A stretch of DNA of 64,000 nucleotides from Winogradskyella sp. (GCA_004211785.1 SHBX01000008.1:1-64000); one strand, 5' to 3'. Counted from the stretch's first letter, positions 1 through 9,213 are shown. A program made the numbers and translations. The notes: generated by a model not told the origin, from the letters alone.

Positions 1-25
1 AAGGCGTTTATCTCTTAAGCGGGTG

Positions 26-57
26 CAAATATAAAACCATATTTTTATTCCCACAAA
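26..57 (-). promoter_or_regulatory. Leftward promoter, proximal copy
   Basis: On the minus strand there is TATATTTG (26-33) with TTTG (54-57) 20 bases upstream. This matches the Bacteroidota primary sigma pattern TTTG-N17-23-TAnnTTTG. Initiation is expected near position 20, with a start region reading GCACCCG. The tRNA-Lys promoter in this window has the same TATATTTGCACCC core. The gene served lies outside the window. Confidence 0.6.
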
Positions 58-152
58 ATAAAATTGAAAATATTTTTAATTTTATTTTTTAAACCCAAAA
101 ATACCCCTCTAAGAACCTCACAAAACAAAACTCTTTCGCCGTTTTGAGGGTG

Positions 153-182
153 CAAATATAAAACCCTTTTCCATTCTCACAA
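153..182 (-). promoter_or_regulatory. Leftward promoter, distal copy
   Basis: On the minus strand TATATTTG (153-160) has TTG (180-182) 19 bases upstream. It repeats the TATATTTGCACCC core of the promoter at 26-57. The two form a tandem pair about 127 bases apart. The transcript from this copy would begin with a leader that can pair CAAAAC (126-131) with GTTTTG (141-146). Confidence 0.55.
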
Positions 183-539
183 CCCTTTTCTTAACTTTAT
201 TTTTTAACCCTATAAAATCAATACATAAAACACTTACTCTAAACAATATACATAAATGAAAAAAATCTAAAATTTTAATTAAGCTCTACCTTATTATATG
301 TGTACTTTATTCTCACTTTTTATTCATAATTATTTAACCTAACCTCAATAGAAAAATTTAGAATACTATAGACAGCATATTAGCATTAGGAATTGCAGTG
401 GATAGCCTGCAGGAATTTTGCTTTTATAAAAGTGATATTACAGAGGACTTGAAACAGAAAGCATGACTGCTATATGTAAATGAGAAATGAGTATATGTGG
501 TAACGCACAAAAATATTACCTACTTATAACCGACTATGC

Positions 540-570
540 TTTGCTAGTTGCCGATATACCTATATATTTG
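540..570 (+). promoter_or_regulatory. thrS promoter
   Basis: TTTG (540-543), 19 bases, then TATATTTG (563-570). This is an excellent match to the Bacteroidota -33/-7 pattern. Initiation near 576 would leave a leader of about 25 bases before the thrS ATG at 600. That is too short for a complex leader, so no T-box-like control is visible. Confidence 0.65.
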
Positions 571-599
571 TCAGTTATTAAAAACTATATACAATATCA

Positions 600-2540
600 A
601 TGATACAAATTACTCTACCTGACGGTTCGGTGCGTGCTTTTGATGAAGGCGTGACACCTCATGAAGTGGCTGTAGATATTAGCGAGGGGTTTGCCCGTAA
701 CGTGATTTCTGCAAAATTCAATAACACAGTTATTGAAACCACCACTCCATTAACCACAGATGGTAATCTTGTTTTATATACGTTTCGTGATGATGATGGA
801 AAAAAAGCATTTTGGCATTCATCGGCTCACGTTTTGGCGCAAGCTCTAGAGGAATTATACCCAGGTGTTAAGCTTTGGGTCGGCCCTGCTATAGAAAATG
901 GATTTTACTATGATGTAGATTTAGGTGAAGGTTCTATTTCAGAAAAGGACTTTAAAGCTATAGAAACAAAAATGATAGAGATTGCTCGTGGAAAACACGA
1001 TTTTAAAATGCACTCTGTTAGTAAATCTGAAGCTTTAGAATTATACAAAGGTAAAAACGAATATAAAGTTGACCTTATCGAAAACCTTGAAGATGGTACT
1101 ATAAGTTTCTGCAACCACTCTACCTTTACAGATTTGTGTCGTGGTGGGCATATACCAAATACTGGTATTATAAAAGCAGTTAAAATATTGAGTGTTGCGG
1201 GTGCATATTACAAAGGAGATGAAAATGAAAAGCAATTAACTCGTGTTTACGGTGTATCTTTCCCGAAACAAAAAGAGCTTACGGAATACTTACACTTGCT
1301 GGAGGAAGCAAAAAAGCGAGACCACAGAAAACTTGGCAAAGAACTTGAGTTATTTACATTCTCTAGAAAAGTTGGACAAGGTTTACCTTTATGGTTACCA
1401 AAAGGTGCTGCTTTGCGTGAAAGGTTAGAGGACTTCTTGAAAGCTGCACAGAAAAAAGCAGGTTACGAAATGGTTGTAACACCACATATTGGACAAAAAG
1501 AACTTTATGTAACTTCTGGACATTATGCAAAATATGGAGAGGATAGCTTTCAACCTATTTCCACTCCAAATGAAGGCGAAGAGTTTTTATTAAAACCTAT
1601 GAATTGTCCGCATCACTGCGAGATATACAATACAAGACCATTTTCATATAAAGAATTACCTAAACGATATGCTGAATTTGGTACAGTTTATAGATACGAA
1701 CAAAGTGGTGAGTTACATGGCTTAACCCGTGTAAGAGGTTTTACTCAAGATGATGCACATATTTTCTGTACACCAGACCAATTAGATACCGAATTTAAAG
1801 AGGTAATAGATTTGGTTCTTTATGTTTTTGGCTCACTTGGTTTCGAAAATTTTACAGCTCAAGTTTCAATAAGAGATACAAAAACGCCAGATAAATATAT
1901 TGGTAGTCTCGAGAATTGGGAAAAAGCAGAGAATGCGATTCTTAATGCAGCTAGAGACAAAGGGCTTAATTATGTGGTTGAAGAAGGCGAAGCTGCTTTT
2001 TACGGACCTAAGTTAGACTTTATGGTTAAAGATGCACTTGGAAGACAATGGCAATTAGGAACTATACAGGTAGATTACAACTTACCTGAACGCTTTGATT
2101 TAACTTACAAAGGCAGTGATAATGAACTACACAGACCTGTAATGATTCATCGCGCACCTTTTGGAAGTATGGAGCGTTTTATAGCTATTTTATTGGAGCA
2201 TACTGGTGGTAATTTCCCGCTTTGGTTAATGCCAGAACAAGCTATTGTATTATCTATCAGCGAGAAATATGAAAAATACGCTGAAAAAGTTTTAAATTTG
2301 CTAGAAAATAACGAAATTCGCGCCCTCGCAGATAATAGAAATGAAACTGTAGGGAAGAAAATTCGTGAAGCGGAAATGCAAAAATACCCGTTTATGATTA
2401 TTGTAGGAGAGCAAGAAGAAAAGGATAATACAATAACAGTAAGGGCTCACGGAGGAGAAGATTTAGGCACGATTAGTGTAGATGCCTTTGCAGAAATAGT
2501 AACAAAACAAATAAGAGAAAGTTTAAAAACTTTCAAATAA
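600..2540 (+). CDS. thrS: Threonyl-tRNA synthetase
   Basis: Class II aminoacyl-tRNA synthetase that charges tRNA-Thr. The 646 residues match the usual bacterial length. The order is a TGS domain (about 1-62), the editing/SAD domain with the HxxxH signature in HSSAHVLAQ, then the catalytic core. The core has the zinc-binding stretch MNCPHHCEIY and motif 2 around RYEQSGELHGLTRVRGF. The C-terminal anticodon-binding domain covers roughly the last 110 residues. It is first in the operon thrS-infC-rpmI-rplT, a gene order conserved in many bacteria. The infC coding region follows after 29 bases. The start is supported by the promoter at 540-570 and by alignment of the TGS domain with the first residue. 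Confidence 0.97.
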   Translation: MIQITLPDGSVRAFDEGVTPHEVAVDISEGFARNVISAKFNNTVIETTTPLTTDGNLVLYTFRDDDGKKAFWHSSAHVLAQALEELYPGVKLWVGPAIENGFYYDVDLGEGSISEKDFKAIETKMIEIARGKHDFKMHSVSKSEALELYKGKNEYKVDLIENLEDGTISFCNHSTFTDLCRGGHIPNTGIIKAVKILSVAGAYYKGDENEKQLTRVYGVSFPKQKELTEYLHLLEEAKKRDHRKLGKELELFTFSRKVGQGLPLWLPKGAALRERLEDFLKAAQKKAGYEMVVTPHIGQKELYVTSGHYAKYGEDSFQPISTPNEGEEFLLKPMNCPHHCEIYNTRPFSYKELPKRYAEFGTVYRYEQSGELHGLTRVRGFTQDDAHIFCTPDQLDTEFKEVIDLVLYVFGSLGFENFTAQVSIRDTKTPDKYIGSLENWEKAENAILNAARDKGLNYVVEEGEAAFYGPKLDFMVKDALGRQWQLGTIQVDYNLPERFDLTYKGSDNELHRPVMIHRAPFGSMERFIAILLEHTGGNFPLWLMPEQAIVLSISEKYEKYAEKVLNLLENNEIRALADNRNETVGKKIREAEMQKYPFMIIVGEQEEKDNTITVRAHGGEDLGTISVDAFAEIVTKQIRESLKTFK

Positions 2541-2569
2541 CAATAACGTTTAATTAAAATTTATTAGCC

Positions 2570-3121
2570 ATAGCAATACGTAGAAGAAAAAATTTCAGCA
2601 GACGTGTAGTCCAAGAAGACAAACACAAAATTAACGGAAAAATTAGAGCCGAAGAGGTAAGACTTGTAGGTGATAATGTAGAGATTGGTGTATATCCAAC
2701 AAGAAAAGCTCTATCAATAGCTGATGAGCAAGGTTTAGATTTAGTTGAGATTTCACCAAATGCAACTCCGCCTGTCTGTAAAGTTATGGATTATAAAAAG
2801 TTTCTTTACGAACAAAAGAAACGTGAGAAGGCGTTAAAATCTAAAGCAACTAAAGTTGTAGTCAAGGAGATTAGATTTGGACCACAAACTGATGACCATG
2901 ATTATGAGTTTAAAAAGAAACATGCAGAGAAGTTCTTAAAGGATGGCGCAAAGCTTAAAGCCTTTGTGTTTTTTAAAGGACGTTCTATTGTTTTTAAAGA
3001 GCAAGGTCAAATATTATTATTAAGACTAGCTCAAGATTTAGAGGAGTTTGGTAAAGTTGAACAAATGCCAAAATTAGAAGGTAAACGTATGATTATGTTT
3101 ATTGCTCCAAAGAAAAAGTAA
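2570..3121 (+). CDS. infC: Translation initiation factor IF-3, ATA start
   Basis: IF-3 binds the 30S subunit and rejects wrong start codons and initiator tRNAs. The first in-frame ATG is at 2786, but the same frame is open upstream and encodes the whole conserved N-domain. It begins [11 protein letters not shown] at 2573 and continues through [21 protein letters not shown], a signature of the family. The codon before AIRRR is ATA (2570-2572). No ATG, GTG or TTG precedes it before the in-frame TAA at 2555. The product would be 183 residues, the normal length. Non-AUG starts in infC are known from E. coli (AUU), where they let IF-3 repress its own synthesis. ATA here probably does the same. The only doubt is which near-cognate codon is used. 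Confidence 0.93.
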   Translation: MAIRRRKNFSRRVVQEDKHKINGKIRAEEVRLVGDNVEIGVYPTRKALSIADEQGLDLVEISPNATPPVCKVMDYKKFLYEQKKREKALKSKATKVVVKEIRFGPQTDDHDYEFKKKHAEKFLKDGAKLKAFVFFKGRSIVFKEQGQILLLRLAQDLEEFGKVEQMPKLEGKRMIMFIAPKKK

Positions 3122-3179
3122 ACTGAAAATTGTTTCAGTATTAAGATAATAAGCGAAACGTAATTAAAAATAGGAGAAA

Positions 3180-3377
3180 ATGCCTAAAATGAAAACTAAA
3201 TCAAGTGCTAAGAAACGTTTCAAACTAACTGGCACTGGTAAGATTAAAAGAAAGCATGCTTTTAAGAGTCATATATTGACAAAAAAATCTAAAAAGCGTA
3301 AGCTTAAGTTAACTCATGACGGTTTGGTACACAAATCAGATGAGGATAACATTAAAACAATGTTACGTTTAAAGTAA
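3180..3377 (+). CDS. rpmI: 50S ribosomal protein L35
   Basis: A 65-residue, highly basic protein with the L35 start [20 protein letters not shown] and the later KSKKRKLKL segment. L35 is a structural protein of the large subunit. It sits 58 bases after infC and 102 bases before rplT in the conserved order infC-rpmI-rplT, and is almost certainly co-transcribed with them. An A-rich stretch with GGAGAAA lies immediately before the ATG. Confidence 0.97.
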   Translation: MPKMKTKSSAKKRFKLTGTGKIKRKHAFKSHILTKKSKKRKLKLTHDGLVHKSDEDNIKTMLRLK

Positions 3378-3479
3378 TACTGTTTTAATCGGTTAAAACA
3401 ATTTATAAACCCTGGAGTTAGGCAAAATTATTTAGCAAGTACCAATTAGGTCGCCTACTACAAAAAAACAATTAAAGAA

Positions 3480-3824
3480 ATGCCAAGATCAGTAAATTCA
3501 GTTGCGAAGAGAGCTAGAAGAAAAAAAGTTCTTAAGCAAGCAAAAGGATACTGGGGAAGACGTAAAAACGTCTGGACAGTAGCAAAAAATGCGGTAGACA
3601 AAGCGATGCAATACTCGTACAGAGACCGCAGAAACAAAAAGAGAACATTTCGTGCGTTATGGATTATGCGTATTAATGCAGGTGCAAGACAACATGGGAT
3701 GAGCTATTCAAAATTCATGGGGAAATTAAAAGCTAATAATATTGAATTGAATCGTAAGGTTCTTGCAGATTTAGCTATGAATAACCCTGAGGCTTTTGAA
3801 GCAATAGTTAACAAAGTTAAATAA
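3480..3824 (+). CDS. rplT: 50S ribosomal protein L20
   Basis: L20 binds 23S rRNA early in large-subunit assembly. In other bacteria it represses its own operon by binding the mRNA. The 114 residues match the family, with the basic N-terminal extension ([19 protein letters not shown]) and the core segment [22 protein letters not shown]. It is the last gene of the operon and is followed by an intrinsic terminator at 3861-3891. The 102-base rpmI-rplT spacer is longer than the other gaps and could hold an L20 binding site, but I could not identify a convincing fold. Confidence 0.97.
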   Translation: MPRSVNSVAKRARRKKVLKQAKGYWGRRKNVWTVAKNAVDKAMQYSYRDRRNKKRTFRALWIMRINAGARQHGMSYSKFMGKLKANNIELNRKVLADLAMNNPEAFEAIVNKVK

Positions 3825-3860
3825 GGCTTTTAGCCAAATTAATAACAACATTTCGCTTAA

Positions 3861-3891
3861 AAAAACCCAGCTCGTAAGAGTTGGGTTTTTT
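3861..3891 (+). terminator. Terminator of thrS-rplT operon
   Basis: AACCCAGCTC, loop GTAA, GAGTTGGGTT followed by a T run. This is a classic Rho-independent terminator 37 bases after the rplT stop codon. Confidence 0.9.
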
Positions 3892-3907
3892 GCTTAGTAT
3901 ACCTGAT

Positions 3908-3937
3908 AAAAAAAGTCATTCAACTAAATGAATGACT
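3908..3937 (-). terminator. Terminator of cyclase gene
   Basis: AGTCATTCA and TGAATGACT pair around a six-base loop. On the minus strand they are followed by a seven-T run. It ends the leftward gene at 3957-5030 and sits back to back with the rplT terminator. Confidence 0.85.
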
Positions 3938-3956
3938 CTAAAAAAATGTTTAACAT

Positions 3957-5030
3957 CTAAGCTTTACTAATAGCATAAATTTTTAACCGCTCTTCTTTTC
4001 CTTTTAGTTCCATATCTTGTGATATAAGTTGGTAATGCGTTTCTGATATATTCAGGTTTTCTAAAATAGATTCTGAAACTAACAAATGTTTACTAAAATT
4101 ATTACAAAGACTTTGAATTCTAGAAGCTGTATTTATAACATCGCCATGAAAAGCTAAATCCTTTTTTATAGTTCCTATTTCAGCAACCATAAGCTTTCCA
4201 AAATGTAAACCTGCTTTAAATTCTGGGTTGAAAGTGTATTTTTTACTATAGTATTTAGACCTTCTTTTTAATCTGTTTTGAAATGCAAAAAACAGATTAA
4301 TACAGTTATTATTTTTAAAACCTTTATTACTTGGCCAATATATCACGGCTTCATCTCCTACATATTGATATACTTCAGCACCAAAATTACTTAGCGATAA
4401 ATTTAAATCAATAAAACAATCTTGTATAAATTGACTATACTTTTTATGTCCTAATCGCTCAGCAATCTTTGTAGAATCTTTTAAATCTATAAACATTAGA
4501 ACATGCTCTTGCTCCTTTGGTCTTTTATATTTACCTATTAAAACTTGTATAAAATTACCGCGACCAAACCTATCATTTGCAATACGGAATAATGAAAACA
4601 CAATTGAAGCCACAACAAAATATAAAACTGTTATCCAAAAACGTAAATTAGTTTTCCACCAACCTCTATCATTTGATAAATCCCTATCCAATTCCATTTC
4701 TAATAAAAATGAAATAGAACTAAGCAAAACTATTACTAGAATAAAATAAATAACAGATTTAATTATTATACTAATACCAAGAATCAATCTTTTACTTAAG
4801 CTATCAAAAATAAATTCAATGATTGTATAAAAAACACTAACAATCAAACCAATAATTATTGAGAGCGAAAAGTATTCCTTTATTGGCAAGTATAATTCTT
4901 CATCAGTAAATAATTTTAATTGCTGTTCAAGTCCTACATAGCGTATTGCAGTAAATAGTGTAAACGCTAGTATCCAAAAAATAGACGACACTAAAAGTAA
5001 CTGAAAAAAAGATTTGACTTTGCTAGGCAT
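3957..5030 (-). CDS. Membrane-anchored class III adenylate/guanylate cyclase
   Basis: The N-terminal half has four likely membrane helices (about 11-32, 52-76, 82-110, 130-150). They are followed by a cytoplasmic class III nucleotide cyclase domain (about 175-345). Metal-binding aspartates are visible at D182 (FIDLKDST) and D226 (YVGDE). The transition-state Asn/Arg pair is N300/R304 (INTASRIQ). The purine-selecting pair is mixed: D291 is present, but the usual lysine is Gln222, so ATP versus GTP preference is unclear. The membrane half resembles no sensor domain I can name. It would make a cyclic nucleotide in response to a membrane signal. The Crp/Fnr protein at 28919-29590 is not shown to be its target. 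It has its own terminator. Confidence 0.85.
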   Translation of the reverse strand: MPSKVKSFFQLLLVSSIFWILAFTLFTAIRYVGLEQQLKLFTDEELYLPIKEYFSLSIIIGLIVSVFYTIIEFIFDSLSKRLILGISIIIKSVIYFILVIVLLSSISFLLEMELDRDLSNDRGWWKTNLRFWITVLYFVVASIVFSLFRIANDRFGRGNFIQVLIGKYKRPKEQEHVLMFIDLKDSTKIAERLGHKKYSQFIQDCFIDLNLSLSNFGAEVYQYVGDEAVIYWPSNKGFKNNNCINLFFAFQNRLKRRSKYYSKKYTFNPEFKAGLHFGKLMVAEIGTIKKDLAFHGDVINTASRIQSLCNNFSKHLLVSESILENLNISETHYQLISQDMELKGKEERLKIYAISKA

Positions 5031-5039
5031 CTACAACTA

Positions 5040-6305
5040 TCAGGTCTTTTGTTTTTTCTTCTTTGCAGCTGGGAATAATACGTTGTTAAGTATTAATCGG
5101 TAACCTGGAGATGTTGGATGCAAATCTAATTCTGTTTTTGGGTCTCCTACTCTATGTGTATAATCTTCAGGGTCATGACCACCATAGAATGTAAAAAAGC
5201 CTTTTCCTTTAATACCATGAATGTATTTTGCTTCGCCATTGGTTTTGTTCTCACCCATAACTAATACATTAGATTTTATCTGGTCTCTTGTAAATGAAGT
5301 TGTTTGCCCCATAAATCCTTTGACCAAAGCAGTATGATTTTGTGTCAACATCGTTGGGATTGGGTCCCATTTTGCAGAGTATTCCATTAAGGAAAAGTAG
5401 TCTGTTTCTTTTGGTATTCTTCTTTTTCTTGTCATATCAATAGAAGAAAACTCATAGATATTTGGGTTGCGTTCTAAAACATAGTCCTTGAATGCAAACG
5501 TATTTGTGAAGTCTATTTTATTCTGATATCCTGGATCACTACCATCACCATCAAACATTGGTTCACAGATATCTACATTTTCAGCAGAAAGCGCTATATC
5601 AAAACTATCCGTGGCAGAACACATTGCAAACATAAAACCGCCACCAGCAACGTAGTTTCTTATTTTTAATGCTACCGCAAGCTTAGCATCAGAAACCTTA
5701 TTATACCCAAGTCGTTTTGCCAACGCTTCAGCTTCTTTCTTTTCTTTTATATACCAAGCTGCAGATCGATATGTTCTATAAAATTTTCCAAATTGTCCTG
5801 TAAAGTCTTCGTGATGTAGATGTAACCAATCGTAGAGTAGTAATTCATCTTTTAAAACTTCTTCATCATATATGGTTTCATAAGGTATCTCGGCATAAGT
5901 TAATACCATGGTAACTGCATCATCCCACGGTTGTTTACCATAAGGTGTATACACTGCAATCTTTGGTGCTTTTTCTAAAACAACAGCTTCTTGATTAACT
6001 GAAGGACTTGAAATTTCATTTAAGATTTGTTCTGCTTGGGCATCGGAAACTACTTCGAAAGACACACCTCTTATCTGACATTCACGTTGAATAATTTCTG
6101 CATCAGGCAATAAAAATGAACCACCTCTATAATTAAGTAACCATTTGACTTTTAAATCGCGCTCTAAAGTCCAATAGGTAACACCATAAGCTTTAAGGTG
6201 GTTTTCTTGGGTTTCGGCATCCATTGGGATTAAAATATAGGAAGCATGAGAAGCAAGCATTCCAAAAAATAAGGCAGTAATTAAAATATATTTTTTCAAA
6301 TTCAA
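5040..6305 (-). CDS. Exported GATase1-like protein ('asparagine synthetase B' family)
   Basis: A 421-residue protein with a signal peptide (about 1-22, ending in ASHAS). The mature start is SYILIPMDAETQENHLKAYG. Flavobacterial homologues are commonly labelled 'asparagine synthetase B', but nothing here supports that. There is no N-terminal Cys nucleophile and no ATP-pyrophosphatase loop. The segment GGGFMFAMCSATDSF (C229) looks like the nucleophile elbow of a class I glutamine-amidotransferase-like fold. H377 in YGGHDPEDYTH is a possible partner. The C terminus is lysine-rich. It lies 9 bases after the cyclase gene's start region and 85 bases after the AI-2E permease gene. The function is unknown; a periplasmic or surface role is likely. 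Confidence 0.8.
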   Translation of the reverse strand: MNLKKYILITALFFGMLASHASYILIPMDAETQENHLKAYGVTYWTLERDLKVKWLLNYRGGSFLLPDAEIIQRECQIRGVSFEVVSDAQAEQILNEISSPSVNQEAVVLEKAPKIAVYTPYGKQPWDDAVTMVLTYAEIPYETIYDEEVLKDELLLYDWLHLHHEDFTGQFGKFYRTYRSAAWYIKEKKEAEALAKRLGYNKVSDAKLAVALKIRNYVAGGGFMFAMCSATDSFDIALSAENVDICEPMFDGDGSDPGYQNKIDFTNTFAFKDYVLERNPNIYEFSSIDMTRKRRIPKETDYFSLMEYSAKWDPIPTMLTQNHTALVKGFMGQTTSFTRDQIKSNVLVMGENKTNGEAKYIHGIKGKGFFTFYGGHDPEDYTHRVGDPKTELDLHPTSPGYRLILNNVLFPAAKKKKQKT

Positions 6306-6390
6306 TTATTTTCTATTGAAAGATACTCAAAAATTGAAACGTAGATAAGTCTTTATTATTCTTTTAAGATATTTTGAAGTCAATATCAAT

Positions 6391-7434
6391 CTACAATATA
6401 CTTTCTGGCTTAGTCTCACTACCAGAAAGCAAACTGGCAATGATTTTTGTACCAGAAAATTGCTCCATAATAATCTTAAGGAATACCGTTATAGGTATTG
6501 CCATAATTAACCCCGGAATTCCCCATAAAAAACCCCAAAACATCAACATAACAAGAACAGCTATAATATTTATTGAAAAGGATTTTCCCATAAAAATAGG
6601 CTCTAAAATTGCTCCAAAAACAACTTGAACCATAGCTATTGAAGCTATAAAGAAGAGCAACGTACTTGTTGTATCTAACTCTACAAAAGCAAAGATGGAG
6701 AGTAAAATTACAGAAACAAATGAACCTACCATTTGTACGAAGTTAATAGCAAAGGCAAATAATCCCCAAAAAATGGGGAAACTAACGTCAAAAAACACGC
6801 ACATTAGGCCTGTAAAAATTCCTGTGAGCGCACTTACAAAAAACTTAACTTTTATAAATTTTATTAAGTCTTTCTCGATTTTCATAAACGTCTTAACCGA
6901 GGTGAATTTTTTCTTTAAAATCGTAGTATTTAGTAATTTATGAACATTAATAGATTCAGCAAGCCATAAAACCACAAAAAATGCCGTCATTAATAGTGTT
7001 GTTAAAAATTTTCTTAAAAACCCAATTGTAGATCCTATATTTTCTTTTTGAAAAAAGTTTGCAAATACATTTTTATTTGATGCTATCTCAATACCAAAGT
7101 CCTCAGATAAATAAGCCTTAAGACTAGCTATTTTAGGCTCTGCTTTTTCCAAAAAATCACCATTATTTGCTAAAATTTCTTTACTAGATAGCTGAATCAA
7201 TTCTATACCAATTTTGAGTCCGCCAGCAACCACAAGTAAGACAATAATAATACTTACAAATTTTGGTATTTTTCGTCGACCTAACCAACGCATTAATGGC
7301 AGAAACAATAATGCTATAAACATTGAAAAGATGAGTGGTATGAATATGAAGGACAATATTTTAAGTAAATAAAATACGATAGGAATTGCTATTATCAACA
7401 ACAATATATTTGTAGTACGTCTTTCGTTAAGCAT
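6391..7434 (-). CDS. AI-2E family transporter (PerM/YdiK type)
   Basis: A 347-residue polytopic inner-membrane protein of the AI-2E exporter-like superfamily. Two hydrophobic helices occur near the N terminus (about 9-50), a third at about 60-75, then a soluble region (about 75-145). Four or five helices follow, with the family motif around GLMCVFFDVSFPIFWGLFAF and the C-terminal stretch FWGFLWGIPGLIMAIP. Family members include a possible AI-2 exporter and sodium/proton antiporters, so the substrate cannot be deduced. It lies 70 bases downstream of dnaB on the same strand. Confidence 0.88.
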   Translation of the reverse strand: MLNERRTTNILLLIIAIPIVFYLLKILSFIFIPLIFSMFIALLFLPLMRWLGRRKIPKFVSIIIVLLVVAGGLKIGIELIQLSSKEILANNGDFLEKAEPKIASLKAYLSEDFGIEIASNKNVFANFFQKENIGSTIGFLRKFLTTLLMTAFFVVLWLAESINVHKLLNTTILKKKFTSVKTFMKIEKDLIKFIKVKFFVSALTGIFTGLMCVFFDVSFPIFWGLFAFAINFVQMVGSFVSVILLSIFAFVELDTTSTLLFFIASIAMVQVVFGAILEPIFMGKSFSINIIAVLVMLMFWGFLWGIPGLIMAIPITVFLKIIMEQFSGTKIIASLLSGSETKPESIL

Positions 7435-7504
7435 GGGGATATATAATTGGCTTGCTAAGCTAGTCGTAAATTTCTTTAAAAACTCTCAAAGAAATTATAA
7501 ATCT

Positions 7505-9037
7505 TTAAAACGGTACACCATCATCGTCAGGTGCATCAAAAGCATCACTAGCAGATGGAAAATTGTCTGCTTTAAAAGTATCATCATTTGCAGCTGCATT
7601 CATCTTAGAATGGAACTCTCCGAATGGTGTATCAAAATCATCTAAGTTATCGAACTTACCTAAATGTCCGATGAATTTTAATCGTATGTTTTCTAAACCA
7701 CCGTTTCTATGTTTTGCAACAATAAATTCTCCTTGTCCTTCTGTTGGTGAGCGTTCTTCATCGTCCCACTCATCAATCTTATAATATTCTGGTCTATAAA
7801 TAAATGATACAATATCTGCATCTTGCTCAATAGCACCAGATTCACGTAAATCGGATAATAAAGGACGTTTACTACCACCACGAGTTTCTACCGCACGAGA
7901 TAACTGAGATAGGGCAATTACTGGTACTTCTAATTCTTTTGCTAAAGCTTTTAGATTACGAGAAATCATAGATATTTCTTGTTCTCGATTACCTCCTTTT
8001 TGGCTTCCACCACCTGTCATTAATTGCAAATAATCAACAATTATCATTTTTATGCCGTATTGAGATGACAAACGCCTTGCTTTTGCTCTTAAATCGAATA
8101 TTGAAAGTGAAGGTGTATCATCTATAAAAAGTGGTGCTTTCTCTAGTGTCTTAACTTTAACATTAAGCTGTTCCCACTCATGCTTTTCGAGCTTTCCTGT
8201 TCTTAATTTTTCCGAAGATAATCCTGTTTCACTAGAAATTAAACGTGTAATTAATTGTACCGAAGACATCTCTAATGAAAAGAATGCCACCGGAATATTA
8301 CTATTAACCGCAATATTTCTTGCCATTGTCAAAGTTAAAGCTGTTTTACCCATACCAGGACGAGCAGCAACAATAATTAAATCTGATGGCTGCCATCCAG
8401 ATGTTAATTTATCTAATTTATCAAAACCAGAAGGAATACCACTTAAACCTTCTTTGTTAGATATTTCTTCAATTTTTTTCTTAGCTTGAATTACTAAGCT
8501 TTGAGCTGTCTCAGTAGATTTCTTTACATTTCCTTGAGTAACTTCATAAAGTTTTGCTTCAGCATTATCCAGCAAATCAAAAACATCTTTGCCTTCATCA
8601 TAAGCGTCTTCAATAATTTCGTTTGAAATTTTTATGAGACTTCGCTGAATATATTTCTGAAGGATTATACGCGCATGAAACTCAATGTGTGCTGATGAAG
8701 AGACACGTTGTGTCAATGAAATCAAATAAAAGTCTCCACCAACTATATCTAGCTTCGCATCCTTGCGCAATTGAGAAGAAACTGTTAATAAGTCAACAGG
8801 TTCACTATTTTCAAAGAGTTTGAATATAGCCTCGAATATAAAGCGATGTGCTTCTTTGTAAAAAGCATCTGGACTAAGGATATCAATGACCTCATCCACA
8901 CCTTTCTTGTCAATCATCATAGCACCTAGTACAACCTCCTCGAGATCTAATGCCTGAGGTGGTATTTTTCCTTTCTCCAAGCTAATTATGGAGCTTTTAT
9001 CGACTTTATAGCCTTGTACTGGATTAGGTTGTTTCAT
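7505..9037 (-). CDS. dnaB: Replicative DNA helicase DnaB
   Basis: Hexameric 5'-3' helicase of the replisome. The 510 residues include the N-terminal primase-interacting domain (about 25-130), a linker, and the RecA-like domain. Walker A is ARPGMGKT (225-232) and Walker B is around MIIVDYLQLM. Family signatures FFSLEMSS and LSDLRESGAIEQDADIV are clear. The acidic C-terminal tail (DDDTF...DAPDDDGVPF) is typical of the phylum. No intein interrupts the ATPase domain. It is transcribed leftward from a 257-base region rich in GTTAA/TTAAC dyads. Confidence 0.97.
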   Translation of the reverse strand: MKQPNPVQGYKVDKSSIISLEKGKIPPQALDLEEVVLGAMMIDKKGVDEVIDILSPDAFYKEAHRFIFEAIFKLFENSEPVDLLTVSSQLRKDAKLDIVGGDFYLISLTQRVSSSAHIEFHARIILQKYIQRSLIKISNEIIEDAYDEGKDVFDLLDNAEAKLYEVTQGNVKKSTETAQSLVIQAKKKIEEISNKEGLSGIPSGFDKLDKLTSGWQPSDLIIVAARPGMGKTALTLTMARNIAVNSNIPVAFFSLEMSSVQLITRLISSETGLSSEKLRTGKLEKHEWEQLNVKVKTLEKAPLFIDDTPSLSIFDLRAKARRLSSQYGIKMIIVDYLQLMTGGGSQKGGNREQEISMISRNLKALAKELEVPVIALSQLSRAVETRGGSKRPLLSDLRESGAIEQDADIVSFIYRPEYYKIDEWDDEERSPTEGQGEFIVAKHRNGGLENIRLKFIGHLGKFDNLDDFDTPFGEFHSKMNAAANDDTFKADNFPSASDAFDAPDDDGVPF

Positions 9038-9179
9038 TATAAAATGAAAAATTTAGTTGGATTAATTTAAGAAAAAGAAACTTAAAAATGGTAAAAAAAC
9101 CTTAAGAAAGCCTTCAAATTTTAATAGCTTACGAATGTAACCAAAACGTTGAGAAAACATTGATTTATTATTAACTCAA

Positions 9180-9213
9180 TCATCAACAGTTGATTAACAT
9201 TTTAACTGTTAAT
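9180..9213. promoter_or_regulatory. Overlapping dyads upstream of dnaB
   Basis: Three inverted repeats overlap here: ATCAAC-A-GTTGAT (9182-9194), AACAGTT...AACTGTT (9185-9210) and ATTAACA...TGTTAAT (9193-9213). More GTTAA/TTAAC copies flank them. They lie about 145-175 bases upstream of the dnaB start. They do not match the DnaA box. They may be an operator or a DNA-bending site. Confidence 0.35.

Larger units (their letters stand above)
1..599. other. Gene-free left edge with promoters
   Basis: This stretch holds no convincing gene. Two tandem minus-strand promoters lie at 26-57 and 153-182 and fire off the left edge. The thrS promoter is at 540-570. A plus-strand frame is open from 362 to 466 (about 34 codons before TGA) but has no good start codon. 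Its translation looks protein-like, yet I cannot assign it to a family. The remainder is AT-rich with no recognised RNA. Confidence 0.5.
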
